DNA of 49,670 nucleotides from positions 1 through 49,670 of the forward strand of contig JAFTPJ010000021.1 in the NCBI GenBank assembly GCA_017463405.1, written 5' to 3'. Source of the DNA: Clostridia bacterium. Its GTDB lineage: Bacteria; Bacillota; Clostridia; Oscillospirales; CAG-272. The notes below the pieces were generated by a model. The model did not search any database. It saw nothing but the letters and a program-made list of their open reading frames with translations, and had not been told where the DNA came from. This document shows positions 27,343-34,954 of the stretch, piece by piece (position 1 is the first letter of the stretch; every line of letters starts with the position of its first letter). The position numbers were made by a program, and so were the translations under genes.

Positions 27343-27398
27343 GAGATGGTACTCCTTTGCTTTTTTTACATTATATTATGCCCGAGAGGGCACTACAG

Positions 27399-27749
27399 TT
27401 AGATCTGTCGAAAGTCGCCTGTAAAATCAATTGTTTCAACTCTCTGCTTTCCGTACTTGCAGATTCGGAAGGAAATGGTTTCCTCGCCCTGCAAGGTTGC
27501 AAATCCGTCCATTATTGATACCTCTTCTCCGTCCTTGCTTTCGGCAAAGATCGCAACATCTTTATCGCATACACACTTCAGTATGACTTCAAAAGGAAGC
27601 GGGATCTCATAGTGAACGTATCCCAAGCGAAGATGGGGGCGCAACGGGGTCTGCTTTAGGGCTCAACACAGTCGTCTTTCTCGAAGCATACGGTGGCGCC
27701 ACAGTACGGACGCGAGCATGGCGCTGATCCCGCATACGTTTTGCGTCAT
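27399..27749 (-). pseudogene. Degraded small gene, family not recognised
   Basis: An ATG at 27749 with an AGAGGAGAGG site opens a frame of 28 codons that meets an in-frame TGA at 27663-27665. The same frame then runs on for about 87 codons to a stop at 27399. The downstream part (LRLGYVHYEIPLPFEV, VSIMDGFATLQGEETISF) has the alternating pattern of a real beta-rich domain but no good start of its own. I read it as a gene with a nonsense mutation or a remnant. A second frame upstream encodes a Cys-rich stretch ending in CFEKDDCVEP, so a frameshift is also possible. The rest of 27750-27850 shows nothing recognisable. Confidence 0.35.
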
Positions 27750-27857
27750 CTCTATTCCTCTCCTCTATGCCCTCCTGACCTCACTGTTTGAACCGTTTGT
27801 TATCGCTTGACATCAATTTTGATAAGCACAAGAGCGCAGACGTTCAATTGATTTTAC

Positions 27858-27886
27858 TTGACTTTGATATTGCGGTGTGGTATAAT
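27858..27886 (+). promoter_or_regulatory. Promoter of the GH39 gene
   Basis: TTGACT (27858-27863), 17 bp, TATAAT (27881-27886). Confidence 0.78.
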
Positions 27887-27925
27887 TATATTGCTTTGAA
27901 CCAATATAACTGAAAGGAAGTTTAA

Positions 27926-29311
27926 TTGTATATGTCCAATGTAACGATTGACTTAAACAAAATCATCGGCAAGATAAAGCCAATGCATGCAGTAAACAAC
28001 GGTCCATCCTGTAGCGTAGGCGAACATAGCGGCGGCTGGGATGATAGTCGTAATGTTTCAAAGATTAGAAATGGAAATCTCGAAGAATTTAAAGCTGCAG
28101 GAATTCCTTATGCTCGAACCCACGATTCCTCATTTTATACAAAATACGGTCTTGAGCATACGATAGATGTTCATGCGATTTTCCCGAATTTTGATGCTGA
28201 CCCATACAACCCGGAATCCTACGATTTTGCTTGTACCGATCACTATCTCGACATGATAGAAGCGGGCGGCGCAAAAATATTCTATCGATTAGGCTCCCGC
28301 ATCGAGCATGAAATAAAAAAATACGGAACACTTGTTCCAAAGGACTTTCAAAAGTGGGCAGTCATCTGCGAGCACATCATTCGCCACTGTAACGAGGGAT
28401 GGGCAAACGGTTCCAATCGCAACATAGAGTACTGGGAAATTTGGAACGAACCGGATCTGGATGAGGATTCCGCTACAAACAAGCGGACTTGGGGCGGCAC
28501 ACAAAAGGACTTTTTTGAATTATATCACATTGCCGCAACACATTTAAAGCAATGCTTTCCGCACCTGAAGATCGGAGGTCCTGCACTTGCCGTACATCAC
28601 GGATTTGCTGAAAAATTTCTCGCCCAGCTCAAGGCTCCGCTTGATTTCTTTTCTTGGCACATTTATGCGCACGATATTGATGCTATCGAAACTCGGGCCG
28701 CGCGTATGCGTGAGTTGTTGGATCAAAATGGATTTACCAAAACCGAAAGCATTCTCAACGAGTGGAATTATGTTCTTGGCTGGTCCGGAGATGACATGAT
28801 ATACAGCTACATCGAGCAAAAGAAGGTGAAGGGCGCGGCATTCAATCTTGCAACGATGTGCTCCTGTCAACGCGGTTCGGTTGATATGCTGATGTATTAC
28901 GACGCAAGACCATGCAATTGGAACGGTCTGTTTGATTTCATGCAACTTGGAAAGGTAACGACAAAGGCTTACTACTCATTTCCCATGTTTCATACGCTCT
29001 ATACGCTTGGACAATCAACCTACTGTGATTGCGACAATCCAAACGTATATATTTGCGCTGCAAGAAATGAAGGGGAGGCAGCGTTGATCATTACGCATTA
29101 CCACAACGACGACAACCACGAAGGAACGCAAATATCCATTGACATCAACGGCTTCTCGTCCGAAAACGGCAGTGAAATAGACGTTTATCTTCACGATAAC
29201 GATCATGATCTGTCTCTTGCAGACAGTATTATTTATTACGGTGATAAAATAACCATCCGGCGACCTCTTCCCAACTATACGTCATATCTGATTAAAATCA
29301 AGAAAAGATAA
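27926..29311 (+). CDS. GH39-like glycoside hydrolase (beta-xylosidase type)
   Basis: This protein of about 461 aa has a GH clan-A TIM barrel with the acid/base Glu in WEIWNEPD (E175) and the nucleophile Glu in LNEWNY (E279), both placed as in family 39 beta-xylosidases. A small beta domain (about 370-461) follows. There is no signal peptide, so it should act on imported oligosaccharides or glycosides. Two starts are possible: TTG at 27926, 5 bp after AAGGAAG, or ATG at 27932. Compared with the flanking genes the sequence is visibly richer in A and T, which may point to a different origin. A terminator follows. Confidence 0.88.
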   Translation: MYMSNVTIDLNKIIGKIKPMHAVNNGPSCSVGEHSGGWDDSRNVSKIRNGNLEEFKAAGIPYARTHDSSFYTKYGLEHTIDVHAIFPNFDADPYNPESYDFACTDHYLDMIEAGGAKIFYRLGSRIEHEIKKYGTLVPKDFQKWAVICEHIIRHCNEGWANGSNRNIEYWEIWNEPDLDEDSATNKRTWGGTQKDFFELYHIAATHLKQCFPHLKIGGPALAVHHGFAEKFLAQLKAPLDFFSWHIYAHDIDAIETRAARMRELLDQNGFTKTESILNEWNYVLGWSGDDMIYSYIEQKKVKGAAFNLATMCSCQRGSVDMLMYYDARPCNWNGLFDFMQLGKVTTKAYYSFPMFHTLYTLGQSTYCDCDNPNVYICAARNEGEAALIITHYHNDDNHEGTQISIDINGFSSENGSEIDVYLHDNDHDLSLADSIIYYGDKITIRRPLPNYTSYLIKIKKR

Positions 29312-29326
29312 AATTCTTTTCCCCTA

Positions 29327-29369
29327 AAACACCCAATACCGCCAAACAACGGTATTGGGTGTTTTTTGT
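29327..29369 (+). terminator. Terminator after the GH39 gene
   Basis: AACACCCAATACCG pairs with CGGTATTGGGTGTT around an 8-base loop, followed by a T-run. Confidence 0.9.
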
Positions 29370-29380
29370 TGCAGGCTTCT

Positions 29381-29480
29381 AAAATAATGTGTCCGACTTT
29401 TTTGTGTTTAAAATTTAGCGAAAAGATTTTTTCAGGCGCTCCGTAAAAATACGGAATTCTCAAAAAGCCTTATGCTGCAA
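29381..29480. repeat. Island repeat, copy A (one hairpin arm only)
   Basis: AATGTGTCCGACTTTTTT followed by TTTAAAATTTAGCG and TCTCAAAAAGCCTT matches copy C over about 100 bp. The left ACACATCA arm is missing, so it would not fold as the other copies do. Confidence 0.6.
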
Positions 29481-29536
29481 GGATTATTTGCTTGCTTTTT
29501 TGATCACAATGAGTATAGGGAGGCACGCCGATATGA

Positions 29537-31891
29537 TTAAAGCAACGCATTGAATATCAGCTTGAAGCTGACGTCCTGCTGCATACGGTATTGAGGATCG
29601 AAACCGAAAAATACACATTCCCCCTTACCGTAAGGAACGCGAAGCGCTGCGGGCTTGCCTGCGAGATATTCTTCGCCGATGAGGAATCCGTTTGCCAAAA
29701 CGTCACGTTCGGCATAGCGTGCAAACACCTCGATATTACTGCTGTCATCAAGCTCAAACACGGTTTTCTGGCGGTGATAAACGGTGCTGTCTGTGGGAAT
29801 GCCCAGCGTCAGCGGAGATCGCTCGTAGTGTATCCTGATATGTGAGCCAAGTGTGGAGAACTTATTTGCAGGCAGATGCAAGAAGGGGAAACGGATGCCG
29901 AGATCTAATTTTTCGGAAAGATAGACGGTGGACTCACACCAAGCAAGTATGCGACCGCCACCGTCGAGAAATTGACAGAGTGTGGCAACGCCGACTTCCC
30001 CAAGCCCTTCGTAATATTCGTCTGGTAATGTGACATAGCCATCCACCACACCACGCGGAGGAGTGGGGACGCCATTGAGCTTGCTGTAGCTTTCACCTGC
30101 GAAGATCAACACATCAACATCGGGAACTCGGCCTGCGCATAGCTCGTCCTGGAGAACAATGCGATAATCAAACTTCGATCGGTGCAGTAAATTTCTGGTA
30201 AAGCCTTCCTCCTCGTTCCCCGTATATCTGGTTTTATAAAGACCGATCTTATGTCTTTGTACGGCGGTGCGGTCAAGTGCGGGTGTGAGATGGAAGTCTC
30301 CTTTTTTGTCACGGTATACTGCCTCTCCTGAAGCGAGGTGAGCGTTTATTTTCACGTAGCTTTCGTTTTCGTTTGCACCATAGGTACAGCAAGGTTTTTC
30401 GTGATGGTATTTGCCGAGCGCATCGTCGGGAATATCCTCGCCGGCGATATCTATCGACAGTCCCATGGAGAGTGCAATACAAACGTTCGCATCGTCCGTG
30501 ACGAGAGGCATGCCCTGACTGTCGCACGCATTGAAGTCGCTCAGTGGAAGCGGTCGTGGATTACAAAAAAGATCGACTACAGCATAGTATGGCTGCGCCA
30601 AAGGTATGGCAACTGTACCTTGGGGATAGATTACGCCGCCGATTTTTGTGTCGTGTTGTAACTCATAGAGCTCGACGCCTTGCCTCAGTAGCAGATCGAG
30701 AAAACGGTGACGCGCCGACGGATCGTGCTGCTCTTTTTTGAGAAGATAGAATTGTTCCTTTGATGCCTTTCCGCGGGCGATCTGTGAGAGAGCCTTTGCT
30801 GCCATCGATTTTAAAACGTTCTTCGGAGATTTGGAAATTGCTGTGAGAAGCGAGAGCGATGCGATTTTCATCTGACTGACGATGTCACTCAGATGCCACA
30901 TACCGCCCTCCCATGGGTCGGGATTGGCAGATGTTACGATTCCGCGTCGTGCGTCGCTTTCAATATAAAGCGGACGTGCGATAGCGACGTCCGCGCTTTC
31001 CGTCAGCATACCGCAGGTATTGTGAAGTCTGGCGTTTCCGTAGAACGTTGTGATGGGATAATCGCTGAAACGGACGTCGCCGCCCGACACAATACCACGC
31101 CTTCCGGCGCGGGATAGATCGTAAGCCATTTGCGCGCCGTAAAGAGCGCCTTCTCTTTGTACCAGAGGTGCAATTGCAGGGTGAATGGGATCGCAGAAGG
31201 GTGAAATACTCATTCTTGGGTCATAGGGGCATTGGTGGTGGTAATCTTGGAACACCTGTGGCTTCCAGTTGCGGATGAGTACGTCATTCAAGTACACCGT
31301 TTCGATTACAGATTCGTTTACGGAGTCTCGATTGTTGGAGTGACCTGCCCAGTTGTGGCGCAGATATGGGGAATACGAGCCTTCAAATTCGGTGCCGTAC
31401 CATTTTCTGTACCACTCGGTATAGAGAATCTGACCGTCCGGCTCGCTGCACGGTGACATGATGAAAATGACGTTTTTCAAAACGCGAAGCAGATCACCCT
31501 CACTCGCGGTAATCAATTCATAGAGAATGTGGGGGGCTGCAAGCGGACCTCCAACCTCGTTGGAATGTAGCCCATAGCTCTGCATGCAAACGGCGCGCCC
31601 CTCACCTGCAAGAGCATCGATTTCACTCTCGGTAAGTCCCCGTGGGTCTGCCATTTTGAGAGAGATCTCTCGGTAACGCTCAAGGTGATCGAGATTCTCC
31701 TTTTCGGATATATAGATCATCAGAAAATCGTTTCCCTCGGAGGTCTTTCCGCATTCGACGAGCTTCATTCTGTCGCTTAAGCGTGCGAGCAGACGATAAT
31801 AGCCGCACAACTCATACCAGTGTGTCATTTTTCTGTCTGCACCGGGGGCATACCCGAAATATTGCTCGGGGGAGGGAATATTTTGGTACAT
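29537..31891 (-). CDS. M14-family zinc carboxypeptidase with C-terminal extension
   Basis: This 784-aa protein has an N-terminal M14 domain. It shows the zinc motif HSNE (H109, E112), a later zinc His in DYHHQ (H218/H219) and the catalytic Glu in MLTES (E298). M14 members trim C-terminal residues or, in some bacterial groups, cut cell-wall peptides. Residues about 540-784 form a second domain (DVLIFAGES, FLDGGGRILAWCES, PYGKGECVFFGFDPQ) like the amidotransferase-like fold seen at the end of some glycosidases and ThuA proteins. There is no signal peptide. The ATG is 3 bp after the aldolase stop, and its ribosome site AAGGAG lies inside the aldolase gene, so the two are cotranscribed. Confidence 0.85.
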   Translation of the reverse strand: MYQNIPSPEQYFGYAPGADRKMTHWYELCGYYRLLARLSDRMKLVECGKTSEGNDFLMIYISEKENLDHLERYREISLKMADPRGLTESEIDALAGEGRAVCMQSYGLHSNEVGGPLAAPHILYELITASEGDLLRVLKNVIFIMSPCSEPDGQILYTEWYRKWYGTEFEGSYSPYLRHNWAGHSNNRDSVNESVIETVYLNDVLIRNWKPQVFQDYHHQCPYDPRMSISPFCDPIHPAIAPLVQREGALYGAQMAYDLSRAGRRGIVSGGDVRFSDYPITTFYGNARLHNTCGMLTESADVAIARPLYIESDARRGIVTSANPDPWEGGMWHLSDIVSQMKIASLSLLTAISKSPKNVLKSMAAKALSQIARGKASKEQFYLLKKEQHDPSARHRFLDLLLRQGVELYELQHDTKIGGVIYPQGTVAIPLAQPYYAVVDLFCNPRPLPLSDFNACDSQGMPLVTDDANVCIALSMGLSIDIAGEDIPDDALGKYHHEKPCCTYGANENESYVKINAHLASGEAVYRDKKGDFHLTPALDRTAVQRHKIGLYKTRYTGNEEEGFTRNLLHRSKFDYRIVLQDELCAGRVPDVDVLIFAGESYSKLNGVPTPPRGVVDGYVTLPDEYYEGLGEVGVATLCQFLDGGGRILAWCESTVYLSEKLDLGIRFPFLHLPANKFSTLGSHIRIHYERSPLTLGIPTDSTVYHRQKTVFELDDSSNIEVFARYAERDVLANGFLIGEEYLAGKPAALRVPYGKGECVFFGFDPQYRMQQDVSFKLIFNALL

Positions 31892-31894
31892 GGT

Positions 31895-32695
31895 TTACTC
31901 CTTTTTGAATGACTTGTTGAAAGCATTTATCATAGCAGTGGCACTGTTATAAACCATACCGCAGTCACTTCCCGTGAAGAACATCGTATAGCCCATATCT
32001 ATCCACCGCTCTATATCATCGGTATTCAGCGTTCCGGCATAACCGCCCGTGAAGATGCCGGCAGGCTTTCCCGCCGCCTTCAAAACGCTTCCGATTCGGC
32101 GGTAGAGCGCGATCATTTCTTCATCGTGCATGCGCCCCAGCTTGCCGATGGAGCCTGACAGATCATTGGGGCCGACGATATAGCCGTCTATTCCATCGAT
32201 CGCCGCAATTTCCTCAAGGTTATTGACCGCATCTACGTGTTCGATCTGAATGATGCGCTTGCAATCACGGTAGGCGGATTCAACGAAGTCGGCTTGTGTG
32301 ATTCGACCGTAATCCAATGCCCGCAGGGGTCCATAGCCTCTGATCCCTTTTGGAGGGAAGGTGCAGGAGGCAACCGCGAGTTTTGCGTCATCGACTGTTC
32401 TGATAAAAGGAAAGATAACGCCATCTGCGCCCATATCAATAACGGGCTTTACCCTAACAGGATCATTCCAAGGAACACGAACCCATGCGGGGGTGCCGCC
32501 GCTTCGAGCCGCTATCATATTGTTCAGCAGACTTTCGATACCGATGGCACTGTGCTCCATATCAAGCCAAAGCACGTCAAAGCCGCACTGTGCCAGCATT
32601 TCGGTGATAAGAGGACTTCCGCTGGTTAAGACTGTTCCGTAGAGTAGCTTTCCCTCGGACATTTTTTGCGTGAGTTTAAGATTAATGTCATTCAT
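31895..32695 (-). CDS. HpcH/HpaI-family aldolase
   Basis: This 266-aa protein has the class II pyruvate-aldolase signatures of the HpaI/GarL/YfaU group: WLDMEHS with H48, RGYGPLRA (R119), IIQIE (E152, metal ligand) and GPNDLSGSIG (D178, metal ligand). These enzymes split 2-keto-3-deoxy sugar acids or 4-hydroxy-2-ketoacids into pyruvate and an aldehyde. It is the first gene of an operon with the M14 peptidase. CGGAG lies 7 bp upstream. The substrate is inferred to be a sugar-acid product. Confidence 0.9.
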   Translation of the reverse strand: MNDINLKLTQKMSEGKLLYGTVLTSGSPLITEMLAQCGFDVLWLDMEHSAIGIESLLNNMIAARSGGTPAWVRVPWNDPVRVKPVIDMGADGVIFPFIRTVDDAKLAVASCTFPPKGIRGYGPLRALDYGRITQADFVESAYRDCKRIIQIEHVDAVNNLEEIAAIDGIDGYIVGPNDLSGSIGKLGRMHDEEMIALYRRIGSVLKAAGKPAGIFTGGYAGTLNTDDIERWIDMGYTMFFTGSDCGMVYNSATAMINAFNKSFKKE

Positions 32696-32791
32696 AATAA
32701 TCTCCGTTCTGCCGTCTTTGGCAGATTCGTGAAAGGGAGGCTGAAAAGGATATCTGTGTGCTAAATCACACTAAATCGACCTTTTTGGATT

Positions 32792-32820
32792 ATTATAGCA
32801 TACGTTTCCGAATAAATCAA
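32792..32820 (-). promoter_or_regulatory. Promoter of the aldolase-peptidase operon
   Basis: On the minus strand TTGATT (32820-32815), 17 bp, TATAAT (32797-32792). The leader is about 90 bp long. Confidence 0.72.
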
Positions 32821-32839
32821 GCGTTTTTTCCAAAACCAG

Positions 32840-32910
32840 TATAAAAAATTAGACACATCATGACGGGTAACCCCGAAATGATGTGTTTAATCATTATTTA
32901 CTTTTTTTGC
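32840..32910. repeat. Island repeat, copy B (hairpin terminator)
   Basis: ACACATCAT (32853-32861) pairs with ATGATGTGT (32878-32886), with an inner CGGGT/ACCCCG stem; T-rich sequence follows on both sides. It lies 48 bp beyond the stop codon of the GGGtGRT relic. Confidence 0.75.
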
Positions 32911-32957
32911 AAGTTTCTGTCGTTACAAGAATTTGAAAAAGTTTTGTAGAGTCCGAC

Positions 32958-33029
32958 TTATTTGCTTGCCTCTTCGATAGCAACGGCCACAGCCGCGGTC
33001 ATACCGACCATGAGGTTGTTGCCGGCGCC
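32958..33029 (-). pseudogene. 3'-end relic of a GGGtGRT-family gene
   Basis: A 72-bp minus-strand segment encodes GAGNNLMVGMTAAVAVAIEE ASK and a stop. This matches the last 23 residues of the GGGtGRT protein at 49232 with two amino-acid changes, but 12 of 72 bases differ, mostly at silent positions. Homology stops abruptly at 33029, where the upstream coding sequence should continue. The remainder of the gap to 33190 holds only an inverted repeat CGTGGAC/GTCCACG (33117-33137). Confidence 0.85.
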
Positions 33030-33194
33030 AAATGGCGTCTGATGGCGAAGAAAAAACTTTCCGGATCACTTATTGATAGTCCATTCCATACTTTATTCAC
33101 ACCTTTGTCGACACAACGTGGACGAACTTTGTCCACGCATATGATACGGTCTCGTTTTGGTTACATTATGCCACAAAAAAGTTACTTAATGCAT

Positions 33195-33223
33195 TTGCTT
33201 TTTGGAAAAAAGTCGTGTATAAT
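33195..33223 (+). promoter_or_regulatory. Promoter of the MBL-MBL-GH42 module
   Basis: TTGCTT (33195-33200), 17 bp, TATAAT (33218-33223). Confidence 0.7.
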
Positions 33224-33260
33224 ATAGGAACCAAACAAACGATGAAAGGAATTTTACCAA

Positions 33261-34043
33261 ATGAGGCTTACATTTGTCGGAACCAGCCACGGCATTCCTC
33301 AAAAGGATCGCTTTTGCTCTTGTTATATGATCGAGTCTGGAAGTGGTGTATATTTTGTGGATGCGGGTGTTTCGTTTTCTGATGCAATGCGTGACTACGG
33401 GGTGGATGCTTCAAGACTTCGTGCCGTTTTTACCACACATTCCCACAGCGATCATACGGGCGGGATCGTTGCGGGTATTTCCACACTTGCTTGGCGTATG
33501 CCCGATCTCAAATTTAAAATCTTTTTCACTACACAGGAGATGATTGACGCATACCGACAGTATCTTGCCGCTACCTTTTATTGCCCGAACGGGGAGAATC
33601 CCGCACCGAACATCGAGTTTTGCTTGGCATGGTGCAGTGAGGTTTTTCGCGACGAGAACGTCAGCGTCACCTATCATCCAACGGCACATCTGAAGAACAT
33701 TGGACTGCCGTCTTACGGGATCCTTGTCAAGGAGCTCTCTACTGGCGCATCCGTACTGTTTTCGGGGGATTTGTCCTATGAATTGCGGGAGAACGACTAT
33801 CCCGCAGAAGCGGCAGAGCCGCATGATCTGTTCGTGTGCGAAATGGCGCACTTTTTCCCACGACATATAGAAGGGTATCTTGCTGCATCGGCGGTAAAAA
33901 GCCTTGCGATCACCCATCTGTGGCCTGTTGAGGAGAAGCTTCCCTTGATTTGCGATATGGCAACACATCTGGCATATCCCGTTTGGGTAGCAAAGGACGG
34001 AGACGTTGTAAGCATTGAGCGAGGGGAGGTCAAGCCGCTATGA
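33261..34043 (+). CDS. Metallo-beta-lactamase-fold hydrolase (RNase Z-like), copy 1
   Basis: This 260-aa protein has the MBL metal motif HSHSDHTGG (H60, H62, D64, H65), an opening LTFVGTSHGIP, the later Asp in LFSGDLS and a downstream His. It resembles RNase Z-type and phosphodiesterase-type MBL proteins. AAAGGA lies 10 bp upstream. It overlaps the next gene, a diverged paralogue, by 4 bp. Its role in the sugar cluster is unknown; hydrolysis of a cyclic or lactone intermediate is only a guess. Confidence 0.85.
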   Translation: MRLTFVGTSHGIPQKDRFCSCYMIESGSGVYFVDAGVSFSDAMRDYGVDASRLRAVFTTHSHSDHTGGIVAGISTLAWRMPDLKFKIFFTTQEMIDAYRQYLAATFYCPNGENPAPNIEFCLAWCSEVFRDENVSVTYHPTAHLKNIGLPSYGILVKELSTGASVLFSGDLSYELRENDYPAEAAEPHDLFVCEMAHFFPRHIEGYLAASAVKSLAITHLWPVEEKLPLICDMATHLAYPVWVAKDGDVVSIERGEVKPL

Positions 34044-34793
34044 AGATTACTTTGATGGGCGCGGGCGGTTGCATTGAACGCGCGGGCAGCAAATTTGTGG
34101 CAACGATGGTCGAGTGCGGTGACGCGATTTATTATCATTGACGGGGGCTGCTCCCTCGCTGATGGCCTTTTGCGCCTTGACAAAGATCCGACGCGCGTAC
34201 GCGCGGTATTTGTGACGCATTATCACGGGGATCACACGGCGGGTATTTTCCCCTTCGTGGACCTTGCCAATTGGGCATGGCGGGATTGCAAGCTGAAGCT
34301 GATCTTCCCAACGCGCGAGCTGATCGCGGCAACCGAGCGAATGATTTTAGCAAGTCTTTCCTACGGTGGAAAAATTGACCGTGAACGCCTGAATTTTGTT
34401 CTTGCCGCCGCGGGCAGAGTGTATGAGGACGAGCATATTTTTGTCGATTATATTCCAACCAAGCATTTTCCAAACGGAGGCACGCCCTCGTATGCGATCC
34501 TTGTGACGGAGCGTGCAAGCGATAAACGGGTGCTTTTTTCGGGCGATCTTTCGCACGGTCTTGTCGCACAGGACCTGCCGGGAGAGGCGTTGCGGGAATG
34601 TGCATTGTTTGTGTGTGAGCTGTATCACTTTGGAGTCAAGGAGCTGGCGCCGTATTTGGATGGCTTTGACGGTACCCTCTGTATTCATCATTTGTTTGAG
34701 CGCGACGAGCACCGTGACGAGCTTGTTTCGGCGCTTGAGGCGTACGTTCCGCGTGTGATCGCGCCCGAAAACGGCGGTGTCATTGAAATTTAA
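34040..34793 (+). pseudogene. Metallo-beta-lactamase-fold hydrolase, copy 2, frameshifted
   Basis: Translation from ATG 34040 (overlapping the stop of copy 1) gives MKITLMGAGGCIERAGSK and stops at TGA 34139-34141. Around 34128-34136 the homology passes to another frame beginning IIIDGGCSLADG and runs to 34793 with the intact metal motif HYHGDHTAG and LFSGDLSHG. Alignment to copy 1 (VYFVDAG) implies a gain of one base or loss of two in GATTTATTATC. So the gene is broken once near its start, or there is an assembly error or programmed slippage. Otherwise the length and motifs match copy 1. Confidence 0.8.
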
Positions 34794-34950
34794 TGGAACG
34801 GCGTCGGGATTTCCAATCGTGGCAGAGCCGCCCGCATCGGTGCGCGGTGCGGTCTATTTACCCGATGGAAATGCGAGAGGATATTTTCACGTTTTGCACG
34901 ATATTCTCGCGTTTTGTGGCGAGAGCATACGAAATATATTGAAGGATTGA
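34777..34950 (+). CDS. Possible 57-aa small protein before the GH42 gene
   Basis: A GTG-started frame runs without a stop into the ribosome-site region of the GH42 gene, ending 4 bp before its ATG. The product (AEPPASVRGAVYLPDGNARG, then FHVLHDILAFCGESIRNILKD) has a protein-like composition. It has no ribosome site and no recognised family. It may be a small coupled gene, a remnant or chance. Confidence 0.25.
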   Translation: MSLKFNGTASGFPIVAEPPASVRGAVYLPDGNARGYFHVLHDILAFCGESIRNILKD

Positions 34951-34954
34951 GGAC

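Noticed and set aside
27718-27810. Short hydrophobic plus-strand ORF (MALIPHTFCV...)
   Set aside because: Thirty codons with no ribosome site, opposite a degraded gene; not supportable.
29484-29507. Short minus-strand sequence ending in KKASK-stop, like the GGGtGRT tail
   Set aside because: Only about 24 bp are alike (five mismatches to the relic at 32958) and no upstream homology is visible; it could be chance, though its place beside repeat A is noteworthy.
33117-33137. Inverted repeat CGTGGAC/GTCCACG as an operator
   Set aside because: It is about 60 bp upstream of the -35 with no matching copy elsewhere; too short to call.
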